A DNA stretch of 46,595 nucleotides from a bacterium (GCA_030666865.1 DAOUWZ010000007.1:1-46595); one strand, 5' to 3'; shown: positions 11,018-23,832, counted from the first letter of the stretch. The notes: generated by a model from the sequence alone, not told the origin. Program-made: numbers and translations.

Positions 11018-11398
11018 TTATTCATATGCCCTTCCATATTCAGAATATTCACCGCCCTCAATAAGATCAAGCAAACCTCCTATCCAAATTATAAATAGCA
11101 AACACTGAACAATAAACAGTACAATAAATGTTATAATAAGTAATGTCGTGGCAAGAGCATTGCCTGACCATGCGTAATTAATCAGTAAAGCAGAAATCCA
11201 AATCGGAATATAACATACAAATGTTAGGGAACAAAAAAATTGAAAATTTTTAATTTTATTACCCATGCTCGATTTTGGTTTTTCTAAAAACGATTCAATT
11301 GAACTATTGATTCGTAATAAACCAATAATTAATGGAATAATTAATAAAATTAGAGCCAATAACTCTACAGTTTTTAATACTAAATTTAAAATTTCCAT
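11018..11398 (-). CDS. Hypothetical multi-pass membrane protein
   Basis: 126 aa, three or four hydrophobic segments; AGACGGAGGTGTCAG upstream. Confidence 0.6.
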   Translation of the reverse strand: MEILNLVLKTVELLALILLIIPLIIGLLRINSSIESFLEKPKSSMGNKIKNFQFFCSLTFVCYIPIWISALLINYAWSGNALATTLLIITFIVLFIVQCLLFIIWIGGLLDLIEGGEYSEYGRAYE

Positions 11399-11499
11399 CT
11401 GACACCTCCGTCTGTTAGTTTATTTTCTGTTAAATAACTTATTTTTTCATTATTACTTTATTCTTTTATATAAAAAAAGTCAATTTTAAAAACCTATTG

Positions 11500-11841
11500 T
11501 TACTTCAATAAAGAATCCCCTTTCTGAAAATTAATCTTAAAAACAATCATTTTGAATTCCTTGTCACTTTCATTCCTAAATCCATGACTTTCATTTTTAT
11601 CAATATAAATCATATCACCAGGATTTACTTCAAATTCTTCATTATTAACAATCATTATTGCGGAATTGTTGATTATATAAAAAATTTCATCAGTAAAATC
11701 ATGACTATGACAAGGAATCTCTCCTTTTGAAACAACAATAACATCTTCAATAAGATTGATTTTCTTTTTTAAGTCCTCTATCAAGATTCTTTTTTGATAA
11801 TTTTTTCCTTTAACCCAATTATTATGATTTATTATTTGCAT
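11500..11841 (-). CDS. Cupin-domain protein
   Basis: GEIPCHSHDFTDEIFYIINNSAIMIVNNEEFEVNPGDMIYIDKNESHGFRN. Confidence 0.85.
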   Translation of the reverse strand: MQIINHNNWVKGKNYQKRILIEDLKKKINLIEDVIVVSKGEIPCHSHDFTDEIFYIINNSAIMIVNNEEFEVNPGDMIYIDKNESHGFRNESDKEFKMIVFKINFQKGDSLLK

Positions 11842-11914
11842 AATAATTATAATATATTTCTATAATTTAATATTAATTCTTAGTATCGCAATAGTCAAAC
11901 GTGCTAAATTGATG

Positions 11915-11950
11915 TGTTACGTAGCTTGTTACGTAACAAGCTACGTAACA
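11915..11950. repeat. Perfect 36-bp palindrome
   Basis: TGTTACGTAGCTTGTTAC|GTAACAAGCTACGTAACA. Confidence 0.95.
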
Positions 11951-12206
11951 ATTAGCCTGCGCTAAGTTCTATTCCGCAATCACGGAATAACAATTATTTA
12001 ATTTCCACCAACCTAACAACTTAGACTGGATAACAGACGATTGCGGGATTAAGGTGTGTAACCCCCTCTTTCAGAAGGGCCACGGGCGTTATGCCGGAGG
12101 GAGTATGTTATCATATTCTAATTATACTTGCAAAACTTACAAAAAATCACTATAATACATATACTTTATTTATACAGTGATTAATGTAATTAAATACTAA
12201 ATAAAT

Positions 12207-14024
12207 ATGAAAAATTTAAGTAAAAATTTCTTTATTTTACTGGCTGTTCTGATTATACTAGCTGCTATTTTCAGTTATTTTACTAATCCTACTAAAGAAA
12301 AAGATGAAAAAATTGGCATTAATCAATTAATAACCTATATAAATAACGAGGAAGTTGAGAAGATTAAGATTAAAAATAACATCATAACTACAGTACTAAA
12401 AAATGATGAAACCAAAATATCTACTAAAGAGACTGGTGAATCTTTTTCTGATCTGATAGCAAACTACAACATTGATACTGCTAAATTAAATCAAATTGAC
12501 ATTCAAGTAGAAGACGATCCAGCAAACTCGCTTTTCTTAGGAACTATCCTGCCTTTTATTATTCCATTCTTATTAATTGCTGGTTTTATCTGGTTTATGA
12601 TGAGCAAGGTTCAAGGCGCAAACAATCGCGCCATGTCTTTCGGACAAGCTTCCACCAAAGATGCTGGAAAAGAAGATTTGAAGAAAAAAATTACTTTCAA
12701 AAATGTAGCTGGAGCCAGAGAAGCCAAAGAAGAATTGCTGGAAATAGTAGAATTTTTAAAAAGTCCCAAAAAATTTACCGCTCTTGGCGCTAAAATTCCT
12801 AAAGGCGTACTTTTGATGGGAGCGCCAGGTACTGGTAAAACCCTACTCGCTCGAGCAGTAGCTGGAGAAGCTAATGTGCCATTCTTTCATATATCTGGAT
12901 CTGAATTTGTTGAAATGTTTGTGGGAGTTGGTGCTTCCAGGGTTCGTGATTTATTCAATAAAGCAAAAAAAACATCGCCTTGTATTGTATTTATTGACGA
13001 AATTGACGCTGTTGGTCGGCAACGCGGAGCTGGTCTTGGCGGTTCTCATGACGAACGTGAACAAACTTTAAATCAAATTTTAGTTGAAATGGACGGTTTT
13101 GATAATGAAACTAATGTCATTGTTATGGCAGCTACCAATCGTCCTGATGTGCTTGATCCAGCCCTGCTCAGACCAGGAAGATTTGACCGCCGAGTAATAC
13201 TTGATCTGCCGGATATAAATGATCGTGAAGAAATTCTCAAAATTCACGCCAGCAACAAACCGTTTACTAGCGATGTCTCCTTGAAAAAAATTGCGGAACG
13301 AACAGTTGGTTTTTCCGGAGCTGATCTGGAAAACCTACTCAATGAAGCTGCTATTCTTACTGCTAGAAAAAATAAAAAGAAAATTGAACAACAATATATC
13401 TTTGACAGTGTTGAAAAAGTTATTTTAGGACCAGAAAAAAAATCATCAATCTTTTCTGAAAAAGAAAAAAAAGTTACTGCCTATCATGAAGCCGGACATG
13501 CTTTGGTTGGACACATCCTGCCAAATACCGATCCAGTACAAAAAATTTCTATTATTTCCAGAGGCAGAGCCGGCGGATATACGCTGTCAGCGCCAACTGA
13601 AGATAAACATTTACATTCCCAATCAGAACTTTTTGAACAAATTGCTATGATTATGGGCGGACATGCTGCTGAAAAAATGATTTTTGGAGAAGTCACCACC
13701 GGACCTAGCAATGATTTACAGCGAGCAACTTCACTCGCCAAAAAACTAATAACAGAATATGGTATGAGCGATCTGCTTGGTCCTAGAACTTTTGGACAAA
13801 AAGAAGAAATGATATTTTTGGGTAAAGAAATTCACGAACGCCGAGATTATTCTGAAAATACTGCTCAAGAAATTGATAAAGAAATAAACTCGCTGATAAA
13901 AAAAGCTTATAACAGAGCTGAGGAAATACTCAAACAAAATAAAGAAAAACTAGAGAATATTGTCAGCGCATTGCTAAAAAAAGAAACCTTAGAACGAGAA
14001 GAATTTCTTAAAATTGTTAGCTAA
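12207..14024 (+). CDS. ftsH: ATP-dependent zinc metalloprotease FtsH
   Basis: [43 protein letters not shown]. Confidence 0.97.
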   Translation: MKNLSKNFFILLAVLIILAAIFSYFTNPTKEKDEKIGINQLITYINNEEVEKIKIKNNIITTVLKNDETKISTKETGESFSDLIANYNIDTAKLNQIDIQVEDDPANSLFLGTILPFIIPFLLIAGFIWFMMSKVQGANNRAMSFGQASTKDAGKEDLKKKITFKNVAGAREAKEELLEIVEFLKSPKKFTALGAKIPKGVLLMGAPGTGKTLLARAVAGEANVPFFHISGSEFVEMFVGVGASRVRDLFNKAKKTSPCIVFIDEIDAVGRQRGAGLGGSHDEREQTLNQILVEMDGFDNETNVIVMAATNRPDVLDPALLRPGRFDRRVILDLPDINDREEILKIHASNKPFTSDVSLKKIAERTVGFSGADLENLLNEAAILTARKNKKKIEQQYIFDSVEKVILGPEKKSSIFSEKEKKVTAYHEAGHALVGHILPNTDPVQKISIISRGRAGGYTLSAPTEDKHLHSQSELFEQIAMIMGGHAAEKMIFGEVTTGPSNDLQRATSLAKKLITEYGMSDLLGPRTFGQKEEMIFLGKEIHERRDYSENTAQEIDKEINSLIKKAYNRAEEILKQNKEKLENIVSALLKKETLEREEFLKIVS

Positions 14025-14037
14025 CAATAAACTTATA

Positions 14038-14101
14038 AAACAAAAAACAATCCCGTGGTCGTCCACCTAGTCGGCGAGACTGGCGGGATTGTTTTTTGTT
14101 T
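14038..14101 (+). terminator. Rho-independent terminator after ftsH
   Basis: AAACAAAAAACAATCCCG...CGGGATTGTTTTTTGTTT. Confidence 0.7.
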
Positions 14102-14171
14102 TATTTTGTTGCTTTAAAAAAATATGGTATAATATAGAATAATATCAACTCTAATAAATTAAAAAAATTAT

Positions 14172-15158
14172 ATGGAACCTTTGTACCGCAACATCTTAAA
14201 AAAATCATGGGAGATGTTAAAAAAATTCAAGTGGATGTGGTTCTTCGGTTTGTTTGCTGCCCTACTTGGCAACGGCGGAGAAATAGACATTCTAGCTCAA
14301 TACAAAAAACTAACCAATGCTCCTGAATTTTTAACAAACCTAAGAGAAAACATTACAGTATTTAACCCTAGTACGATTGGTCAAGGATTAATTGAATCTT
14401 TAGGAGACTCTCCTTTCTCAGTCATAATATTTATTGCTACAACCCTGATTTTTCTACTTCTGGCAATTTGGCTTATTACCGTGTCTCAAGGCGCTTTAAT
14501 TGAATCTGCTAGTAGAATTGATACGAATAAAAAAGTTGATTTCAAAAACGCTGTAAAGAAAGGACAAGAAAAATTTTGGCCAATTTTTGGATTAAATATT
14601 ATAACCAGATTCGTACTGTACTTTATCTTGGTGGTTCTAGCAATGCCTTTTTCTGTACTTTACCTCTTGACTGATTCTTCGATTGCGCTCACGACTATCA
14701 CTATTTTCGCTTTTATACTTCTGGTTCCAATCGCGATCATCTTATCTTTTATTTTAAAATTCGCTTTTGCCTACGTAGTAATTAAAAACCAAAAAGCGAT
14801 TGATTCATTTATTTTAGCTTGGCGGCTATTCAAAGAAAATTGGCTGATTAGTATTGAGATGGCAGTAATATTATTTGCTATAAATTTAGGAATTAGCTTC
14901 ATTACAATTACAATTCTAGCAATTATTAGCTTGCCTTTTATTGGCCTGTTTATCTTGATGTTGCTTATTCAAAATGTTGCCGGCGTAAATGCAATTATTG
15001 CGATCTCTATGATTATTTTTTTAGTTCTTATTTTATTTGTCGGATCTGGGTTGGCAACATTCCAATATTCTTCATGGACATTATTGTTTCAAAAATTACT
15101 TACTGGAAAAAGACATCCAAAACTCATTCGTTTAATTAGCAAAAAAGAAGGGAAATAA
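14172..15158 (+). CDS. Multi-pass membrane protein of unknown function
   Basis: 328 aa, several TM helices. Confidence 0.7.
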   Translation: MEPLYRNILKKSWEMLKKFKWMWFFGLFAALLGNGGEIDILAQYKKLTNAPEFLTNLRENITVFNPSTIGQGLIESLGDSPFSVIIFIATTLIFLLLAIWLITVSQGALIESASRIDTNKKVDFKNAVKKGQEKFWPIFGLNIITRFVLYFILVVLAMPFSVLYLLTDSSIALTTITIFAFILLVPIAIILSFILKFAFAYVVIKNQKAIDSFILAWRLFKENWLISIEMAVILFAINLGISFITITILAIISLPFIGLFILMLLIQNVAGVNAIIAISMIIFLVLILFVGSGLATFQYSSWTLLFQKLLTGKRHPKLIRLISKKEGK

Positions 15159-15232
15159 ATTTTATACCAAAAGAATAAACTGGGTATTATAATCTTGCAT
15201 TCTTCAAGATCCATAAATAATTTAAATAAATA

Positions 15233-16936
15233 ATGGCTAATAGCAGTCCATCAATTGAAGATTTATTGATCAATGAAAACTCAAAAAGCGCTCAAAGCGC
15301 TTTGGATAAAAAAATTCATAATATTTCATTGAAAGATAAAGAAAAAGAAACTGAACAACAAGCATCTGTTCTAGGTTTGCCTTATGTCAATCTCAAAGGA
15401 TTCCCAATTGCTCCTGAGGCTTTGGTTTTAATGGAAAAACAAAAAGCGATTGATGCTGATGTTGTTGTTTTTTATTATGATGAAAAAGAAATGAGAATAG
15501 CTACTACTGATCCAAAAAAAGAAACTGTTACTAATACTTTGAAAAAACTAAAAAAAGAATATAGCGCTAATGTTGCCCTGTATTTGGTTTCCCAAAATTC
15601 ATTTGAATATGCCATAGCTTTTTATGATAACCTGCCGCAAATAAAAGAAATACAAAGTGGAGTTGATGTTACTGAAGAAGATTTGATCAAATGGCAAAAA
15701 GAAATATCTGATTATAAAAAACTGCAAGCAGTCATCCAAAAAGCGTCTTTGACTGATATTATCACTATTGTTATTGCTAGCTCCCTGCAGTCAAAATCAT
15801 CTGACATTCATATCGAAGCCGAAGAAAAAGAGATTAAAATCCGCTTTAGAATAGACGGTGTTTTGAATACGGTTGCAGTCTTACCTCACAAGCTATGGCG
15901 AAAAATAATTTCCCGAATTAAACTGCTATCAGGCATGAAAATGAATATTGATACTATTCCCCAAGACGGCCGGTTTACTATCAATATGAAAAATGACAAA
16001 GTTGATGTCAGAGTATCAACTATTCCTACTTCTTATGGTGAATCAGTGGTAATGAGGCTCTTAAAATCATCATCAGTCGGCTTGCCGTTTGAAGAGCTGG
16101 GACTTAGAAAAAGTGAATATGAAAAATTAGAACATGAAATTCTAAAACCAAACGGCATGATCATAACTACTGGTCCTACTGGATCAGGTAAAACCACAAC
16201 ACTTTATGCCATCTTAAATAAGCTAAATGACGAAGAAACAAAAATTATCACCTTGGAAAATCCAGTTGAATACAAATTAAAAGGAATTAATCAATCACAA
16301 ATAGATCATTCCAGGGATTATACTTTCGCCAAAGGTCTGCGTTCAATCCTCAGGCAAGACCCTGATATTGTCATGGTTGGGGAGATTCGTGATAATGAAA
16401 CAGCGGAGATAGCCGTTAACGCTGCTCTGACCGGACACTTAGTTGTTTCAACTATCCATACCAACTCCGCGGCTGGTACTATCCCTAGATTTTTAGCTAT
16501 GGATACTCCACCGTTTCTATTAGCGCCAGCCATTAATGCTATTATTGGTCAGCGCTTAGTCAGAAAACTATGTCCTGACTGTAAAGAAGAAATTGAACTA
16601 GACTCAACCGTAATGAAAAAAGTAAAAACCTTACTTGATACTCTACCGGAAAATTTTCTTAAAAAAAATAATCTTGATTTAAAAAATTTAAAATTCTTTA
16701 CCGCTAAAGGGTGTGATAAGTGCCATGATGTCGGCTACAAAGGCAGAATAGGCATTTATGAAATAATGATAATGACTCCAGAAATAGAAAAACTGACTCT
16801 GGCTGGCCAGGCGACCGAATACGAGCTGCAAAAAATTGCTACGAAAGATGGTATGATTACTATGGCGCAAGACGGGGTATTAAAAGCTATTGAAGGCACG
16901 ACTAGCATTGAAGAAGTATTCAAAAAAGCTGAATAA
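15233..16936 (+). CDS. pilB: GspE/PilB-type ATPase (type IV pilus assembly)
   Basis: GPTGSGKTTTLYAIL, LRQDPDIVMVGEIRDNETAEIAVNAALTGHLVVSTIHTN, CPDC..CDKC zinc motif. Confidence 0.92.
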   Translation: MANSSPSIEDLLINENSKSAQSALDKKIHNISLKDKEKETEQQASVLGLPYVNLKGFPIAPEALVLMEKQKAIDADVVVFYYDEKEMRIATTDPKKETVTNTLKKLKKEYSANVALYLVSQNSFEYAIAFYDNLPQIKEIQSGVDVTEEDLIKWQKEISDYKKLQAVIQKASLTDIITIVIASSLQSKSSDIHIEAEEKEIKIRFRIDGVLNTVAVLPHKLWRKIISRIKLLSGMKMNIDTIPQDGRFTINMKNDKVDVRVSTIPTSYGESVVMRLLKSSSVGLPFEELGLRKSEYEKLEHEILKPNGMIITTGPTGSGKTTTLYAILNKLNDEETKIITLENPVEYKLKGINQSQIDHSRDYTFAKGLRSILRQDPDIVMVGEIRDNETAEIAVNAALTGHLVVSTIHTNSAAGTIPRFLAMDTPPFLLAPAINAIIGQRLVRKLCPDCKEEIELDSTVMKKVKTLLDTLPENFLKKNNLDLKNLKFFTAKGCDKCHDVGYKGRIGIYEIMIMTPEIEKLTLAGQATEYELQKIATKDGMITMAQDGVLKAIEGTTSIEEVFKKAE

Positions 16937-16951
16937 TCTTATAACTACAAA

Positions 16952-16980
16952 AAGAAAAAGCGTCATTATGACGCTTTTTT
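16952..16980. terminator. Hairpin terminator
   Basis: AAAAAGCGTCATTATGACGCTTTTTT. Confidence 0.7.
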
Positions 16981-16996
16981 GTATTAAACTTAAACA

Positions 16997-19102
16997 TTAA
17001 AACCTAAGAACCTTTTTGAGAAAATAAAAAATATCAGCTCTTTCCCGATAAGATTTAAATTTCTGATAGTTAGCATGTCCAGTGCCAATTTCTGTTCTTA
17101 ATAAAACTGGCTGGTTGCCAAGTTGGTTCTTTTGCATAACAAAAGTATATTTATAAGGGTGAACAGGTGTCGTGCGGTCATCATTAGCATCAGCTGTAAT
17201 CAGAATAGCTGGATACTTTAACGGGCGAATATTATGCAATGGTGAATATTTGTAAATAAAACCAAAATGTTCAGAATTATCAGGATTGCCATACTCATGA
17301 GTCCAGTTCATTCCCTGGCCAATATGTTGAAATCTTAACATATCAATCAAAGGCGCTCCGCAAACGACCGCACCATACAGATTAGGGCGTTGATTAGCGC
17401 AAGTAGCCACTAAAAGTCCGCCATTACTTCCACCTTCAATCGCCAATTTTTCGGAACTAGTATATCCTTGATCAATCAAATATTCAGCTGCAGCCTGAAA
17501 ATCATCGTAACAATTTTGCTTTTTATGAAGTTTCGCCGCTTCATGCCATTTTTCACCATATTCTGCACCACCACGAATATTTGCTAAAGCATAAACTCCA
17601 CCTTGCTCCAACCACACAATTACTGAACCACTAAAATATGGTGTATATGATATGCTAAATCCACCATACCCATACAACCATGTCGGATTCGTACCATCAC
17701 GAACAAGATCTTTTTTATAACAAATAAACATCGGGACTTTAGTACCATCATAAGATTCGTAAAAAATCTTCTCGGTTGCAAACTTCTCCGGATCAAAATC
17801 AACCTTCTCTTGCTTTAACAATTTTAATTCCCTGGTACTAGTATCAAATTCAAATATACAATAAGGGTATGTATAAGAGTAAAAACTAATATACATCTTA
17901 TTTAAAAATGATTTTCCTTGAATTGAAACAATAGTACCATCAACTGGCATTTTCACTTCGTAAGAAAATCCACCATCTAAATCAAACATATGAATTTCTT
18001 CACTCACATCCTTCATATAAATCAAACAAATTTTTCCTGCTTTGAGATAAGCTCCAGTAATCGGATATTGACTCTCCGGTATTATTTCCGTAAAAGCATT
18101 TAACTTCTGTTGTGAAATATCATAAGCAATTATACGAGAATTAGGATAACGATCAGGCGAACTATCTTCAAAATAAAAAATACTATCCTTTCTACCAATA
18201 TAGCTAAAACGCCCATCTCTAACAGAAATAATCTTCTGAAGACTACTATCTTTTCTTAAATCTTTAATGTAAACATCGTTACACCAATCTCGCCCATACC
18301 AATGACTTACCAACAAATATTTATTACCAATAACTGATGCATAGGGGATGCTATTAACAGCATTAACCTGAAAAATCTTTTTATCTTTTGATTGGCTTGT
18401 ACCTAGTTTATGGTAATACAAGGCATGTTGAATAGTATCTAATTTCGAATCAACTGTATAATTATAATAATATCCTTTATCCTTATACCAACTTGTACTA
18501 AGATACATACAATTTTTAATCGTATCAGGTAAATCTGCTTTGGTTTGCATATCCCTGATGATAATATTTTCCCTGTCACTTCCATTGTAGGAAACATGAT
18601 ACATAAGCAACTTCCTATTAGAAGTAAAACTAGTACCTTTGATAACGGCGGAATTTGGCATTTTATTAGGATTAAGGTATTCTTCCGGCTCAATATCGTA
18701 TGGATTGTCTAAAAAGTAATAAGCATAAAGATTCTCATCCTTATTCCTAATAACAGTAGTATAATATAAACTATCTTTCTTCCCTTTAACACCAATATTA
18801 CCGAACTCTTCTCCGGTTCGAATATTAATTAACCGGTCATAAATTTGTTTCCAGGTCGTAGTATCGTCATCCAAAAATTTTCTGGTATTTAAATTCTGTT
18901 TCGTCATCCATTTTTTAACGGTGTCTGATTTAGTATCTTCTAACCAACGAGAGGGATCAGTGATGACAACTTCAAAGGTGTCAATACCTACACTAAACGG
19001 ATTAATTTCTGATGATGGTAAAATTTTAGTTACTGACTTCATGCAACTACTCAAAAATAATACTGCAGTTACGGCTACAACTATCCAGATTAACTTCTTC
19101 AT
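16997..19102 (-). CDS. Prolyl oligopeptidase (S9) family lipoprotein
   Basis: Lipobox signal MKKLIWIVVAVTAVLFLSSC; catalytic GGSNGGLL and C-terminal DDRTTPVHPYK, GTGH. Confidence 0.9.
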   Translation of the reverse strand: MKKLIWIVVAVTAVLFLSSCMKSVTKILPSSEINPFSVGIDTFEVVITDPSRWLEDTKSDTVKKWMTKQNLNTRKFLDDDTTTWKQIYDRLINIRTGEEFGNIGVKGKKDSLYYTTVIRNKDENLYAYYFLDNPYDIEPEEYLNPNKMPNSAVIKGTSFTSNRKLLMYHVSYNGSDRENIIIRDMQTKADLPDTIKNCMYLSTSWYKDKGYYYNYTVDSKLDTIQHALYYHKLGTSQSKDKKIFQVNAVNSIPYASVIGNKYLLVSHWYGRDWCNDVYIKDLRKDSSLQKIISVRDGRFSYIGRKDSIFYFEDSSPDRYPNSRIIAYDISQQKLNAFTEIIPESQYPITGAYLKAGKICLIYMKDVSEEIHMFDLDGGFSYEVKMPVDGTIVSIQGKSFLNKMYISFYSYTYPYCIFEFDTSTRELKLLKQEKVDFDPEKFATEKIFYESYDGTKVPMFICYKKDLVRDGTNPTWLYGYGGFSISYTPYFSGSVIVWLEQGGVYALANIRGGAEYGEKWHEAAKLHKKQNCYDDFQAAAEYLIDQGYTSSEKLAIEGGSNGGLLVATCANQRPNLYGAVVCGAPLIDMLRFQHIGQGMNWTHEYGNPDNSEHFGFIYKYSPLHNIRPLKYPAILITADANDDRTTPVHPYKYTFVMQKNQLGNQPVLLRTEIGTGHANYQKFKSYRERADIFYFLKKVLRF

Positions 19103-19202
19103 GTTAAACTCCTTCGGTTAAGGTTTGTTATGGATTATTTAAAAGAACGGTCTTATAGTTTATAAAAAAGTTAAAATATTGTCAAATACAATTTTACCCA
19201 AC

Positions 19203-19232
19203 ACAAAATCCCGCTTGCGCGGGATTTTTTTT
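19203..19232. terminator. Hairpin between 16S 3' side and S9 peptidase gene
   Basis: AAAATCCCGCTTGCGCGGGATTTTTTTTT. Confidence 0.6.
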
Positions 19233-19390
19233 TCGAAATATTTTTTAACAACTAAAAAGTGAGAGAAAATCTATTGTCAATTAAGTGTACTTATCTCCAA
19301 ATAAATTTGGAGACCGACCATGATAGCTTAAAATAAATATAATATATCGAAATAAATTATATTATTCAAAGCCTCTAGGTATACTCCCTA

Positions 19391-20893
<1,503 letters not shown>

Positions 20894-21000
20894 ATAATGA
20901 GAAACTTGAAATTCATCCACACAACCAGATAACTATAAAATTAACTGGCGAAGGATGAAATCCTGCCTGTCCCGCAAAGCACAATGTGCGGAGCGGGAAG

Positions 21001-21027
21001 CCAGGATCAAACTCTCAAATAAATGAG
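21001..21027 (-). repeat. Upstream duplicate of 16S 5' end (27F-like site)
   Basis: CTCATTTATTTGAGAGTTTGATCCTGG versus 16S start CTCATTATTTTTGAGAGTTTGATCCTGG. Confidence 0.85.
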
Positions 21028-22033
21028 CAAAGCGAATTTATTTGAGCCCGGTCGTATGACTGGGCCAATTCACTGCTCTATAATGAGTAAGATTAAATCA
21101 GTAAAACTGATTAATCGGCTCTAAAAATATAATATATAGAAATTGACTCCCGCCTGCCACCAATTTAATATAGTGGCGGGCAGGTTAGATTTTCTCTACA
21201 CTCTTCAATTGTTAAATAGGCTTGTTGTTTAATAAGTTGCGTAACGAAATTTTCAAATTTTGAGTTATTATTTTTTTAAATAAGTTTTAAAGCTTTAGCT
21301 ATAAGCTAAGGCAAGAAACTTTTTAGAAAAATTAACCAAAATATGGAAATTGCAGTAGCGATATTATTATGCAACAGGTCTAACACATTTTTCCTAATCA
21401 TTTTTCCTGCAAAATTATTTTTTGACTAGAAAAAACAGAGATACTCAAATGTCTTTCAGTATCACTGTTTTTTCTCGTCTTAATAAAAAGACCAAATTTA
21501 CTTTTATTTTAGTTTAATTTGGGGCTTTATTTTTTAATTTTTATCGCCACGATAAGTTAAATGTACAAATTTATTGCTATATTATATTACCCTATAACTA
21601 AAACTATGTCAAGAGATTTGGGGTGTTTTTATGCAATACTAATCCACACCCTATAAACATAGATAAATATGAAAAAATACAATATAAAGTATAAAAAAAG
21701 CTTGGCTTTAAGGAGAAGCTTTACTTCGGGGAAAAGCCGAGCTTTGAGAAGATATAGATCTGATAAATTTCAAATTATAAATACTAAATTTTAAATCAAT
21801 TAAACATTATAGTCCCCCTGCCTGTCCGCCTTTGGAGGAATAAGGGGGATTTAGGGGGTTAATTCACAAACTATAACCTAAAAACTATTTCTATTTCTAC
21901 TCCACTATGTCATTCCTGCCCCCGCCCTTGTCATTCCTGCCCCCCCTTTGTCATTCCTGCGGAGGCAGGAATCCAGAAATAATAATTAAATCAACAATCC
22001 TATTTAAAAGAGAGTTTATCTTAATTTATAATT

Positions 22034-22711
22034 CTACTTCTTTTTCCTACTCTTTGCCTTTTCTTTCCGCCATTTCGCAATCTCCGCATGATTGCCAGAC
22101 AAAAGTACTTTAGGCACTTTTAATTTCTTACCTTGATGTTCAATAACTTCCGGGCGAGTATATTGCGGATATTCTATATAATCCAAACTACGGGAAAAAG
22201 TTTCATCTTCGGCGGAATGTTTATGACCAAGCACACCGGGAATTAAACGAGCGCAAGCTTCAACAATAGTCAGAGCTGGTAATTCCCCGCCTGCCAATAC
22301 ATAAGGCCCAACAGAAATTTTTTCATCAACCAACTTATCAATCCGCGCGTCAAACCCTTCATATCTGCCAGATATTAATATCAATTGATTAAACTTAGCC
22401 AATCGTTCCGCATCTCTTTGTGTAAACTGCTTCCCAGCTGGAGTAAGTAACACAACCCTACTCTTTTTCCTGCTTGATACTTTATTCTTAATACTTGATA
22501 CCAATTTCGCTATCGGCTCAAACATCAAAATCATTCCTGGGCCGCCACCATACGGCCTGTCATCCACGCTATTGTGTTTGTCATTCGCAAATTTTCTGGG
22601 AGTATGCGTCTTTATTTTTATCAATTTCTTCTGTAAGGCACGCTTAATAATTGACTCATTTAGATATGAATCAAAAATCTCTGGAAAAATTGTGATAATA
22701 TCAAACCGCAT
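22034..22711 (-). CDS. trmD: tRNA (guanine-N1)-methyltransferase TrmD
   Basis: MRFDIITIFPEIFDSYLNESIIKRA, VDDRPYGGGPGMI, GRYEGFDARI, ALTIVEACARLIPGVLG, YTRPEVIEHQGKKLKVPKVLLSGNHAEI. Confidence 0.97.
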   Translation of the reverse strand: MRFDIITIFPEIFDSYLNESIIKRALQKKLIKIKTHTPRKFANDKHNSVDDRPYGGGPGMILMFEPIAKLVSSIKNKVSSRKKSRVVLLTPAGKQFTQRDAERLAKFNQLILISGRYEGFDARIDKLVDEKISVGPYVLAGGELPALTIVEACARLIPGVLGHKHSAEDETFSRSLDYIEYPQYTRPEVIEHQGKKLKVPKVLLSGNHAEIAKWRKEKAKSRKKK

Positions 22712-22760
22712 TTATAAAAATTTATTTTATCTTTTATTAGTATAACAAAAAATATTAAAA

Positions 22761-22794
22761 TGAACATACCATTGAACGTTCATTGGTATGTTCA
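22761..22794. repeat. Near-perfect 34-bp palindrome upstream of trmD
   Basis: TGAACATACCATTGAAC|GTTCATTGGTATGTTCA, one mismatched pair. Confidence 0.85.
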
Positions 22795-23027
22795 CTAAAA
22801 AAATCCCCTGACACCTGCCAACCAGCAAGTAGAAAGGGAATTTAGGAGATTTATATTAATTGGGTAAATAATCTTTCATCCACCCTGCACCTGTTTACAA
22901 GGGAGAGAGATGGCCTTGTATTAAGACAAGTGCAGAGCGGGTGAAAGAGGGTAAGCAAGTACAATGCTTGCCCAAGAATTCGACCTTACGGATCATTTTT
23001 TCCTGCCGAATGAGGGGATCAGACTGG

Positions 23028-23246
23028 CTATCTCCCAATCTTAATATAAAAATCCCCTTTTATGACGAGATCCTCCTCGCCAAAAAGATCCTTGTTTTGA
23101 TTAACTTCTCTCTCCTTCATCCATGAATTGGAAAGAGTCGAATAAATCTCTAAATTTTTTTGTCCGGGTTTCCACCGGACTAAATTCTCCCAACCAGTCT
23201 TGATGTCAATCAAGACTTTATAAATAGCTTTTTTCCTTCCAAACAT
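23028..23246 (-). CDS. Hypothetical 72-aa protein at end of the Ubl island
   Basis: Good SD (AGGAGGAAAG-ATG); no recognisable domain. Confidence 0.6.
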   Translation of the reverse strand: MFGRKKAIYKVLIDIKTGWENLVRWKPGQKNLEIYSTLSNSWMKEREVNQNKDLFGEEDLVIKGDFYIKIGR

Positions 23247-23487
23247 CTTTCCTCCTGCCCTTATTTAACGCCGCGGTCGACGGCATTTGTTATTTTTTGT
23301 TTTCTTTAGTTGGTTATTTTTACTGACAACAAGTCAGCACAAACAACCAACTAAAAATGATATATTTAATTTCAAAGAACTACTCTTTCATTAAAACTTG
23401 GAAAAAGAAGGGAGATAAATATCTCCCTAAACTCAACTACTATCACCTAAAGGCGAGAGGTTTTTCTCCCAAAAGGGACAATAAATC

Positions 23488-23832
23488 TTAATTTTCAAAT
23501 TCAACTCTGACGGTTTTTATCCGTCGGAAACGATTGAATTTGTAATTACGATGACGATAGATAATGTCCGCCTCTTGGGCAGAACTCACCTGATTCATCT
23601 GGCACCATAGGGGTTTAATCCCCAGTTCAGTTAATTTTGAAATGACCGACAACGGCGCCACAACGACCATATCGTCAAAACCGCCAGATTTATATCGGAA
23701 CACAATCTCCTCTGCCGAAGAAAACGGCTTTGGATCCTGAATCACTTGCGTGTCAAATCCAAACATTTCCTTTAGTGCGTCAATCTGCACAGCCAATGGT
23801 TTATGCCGCGACATCCATAAAATCTTTTTCAT
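23488..23832 (-). CDS. Hypothetical 114-aa protein (possibly Rossmann-like)
   Basis: SD TAGGAGATAGAAATG; MKKILWMSRHKPLAVQIDALKEMFG...MVVVAPLSVISKLTELGIKPLW alternating helix/strand pattern. Confidence 0.7.
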   Translation of the reverse strand: MKKILWMSRHKPLAVQIDALKEMFGFDTQVIQDPKPFSSAEEIVFRYKSGGFDDMVVVAPLSVISKLTELGIKPLWCQMNQVSSAQEADIIYRHRNYKFNRFRRIKTVRVEFEN

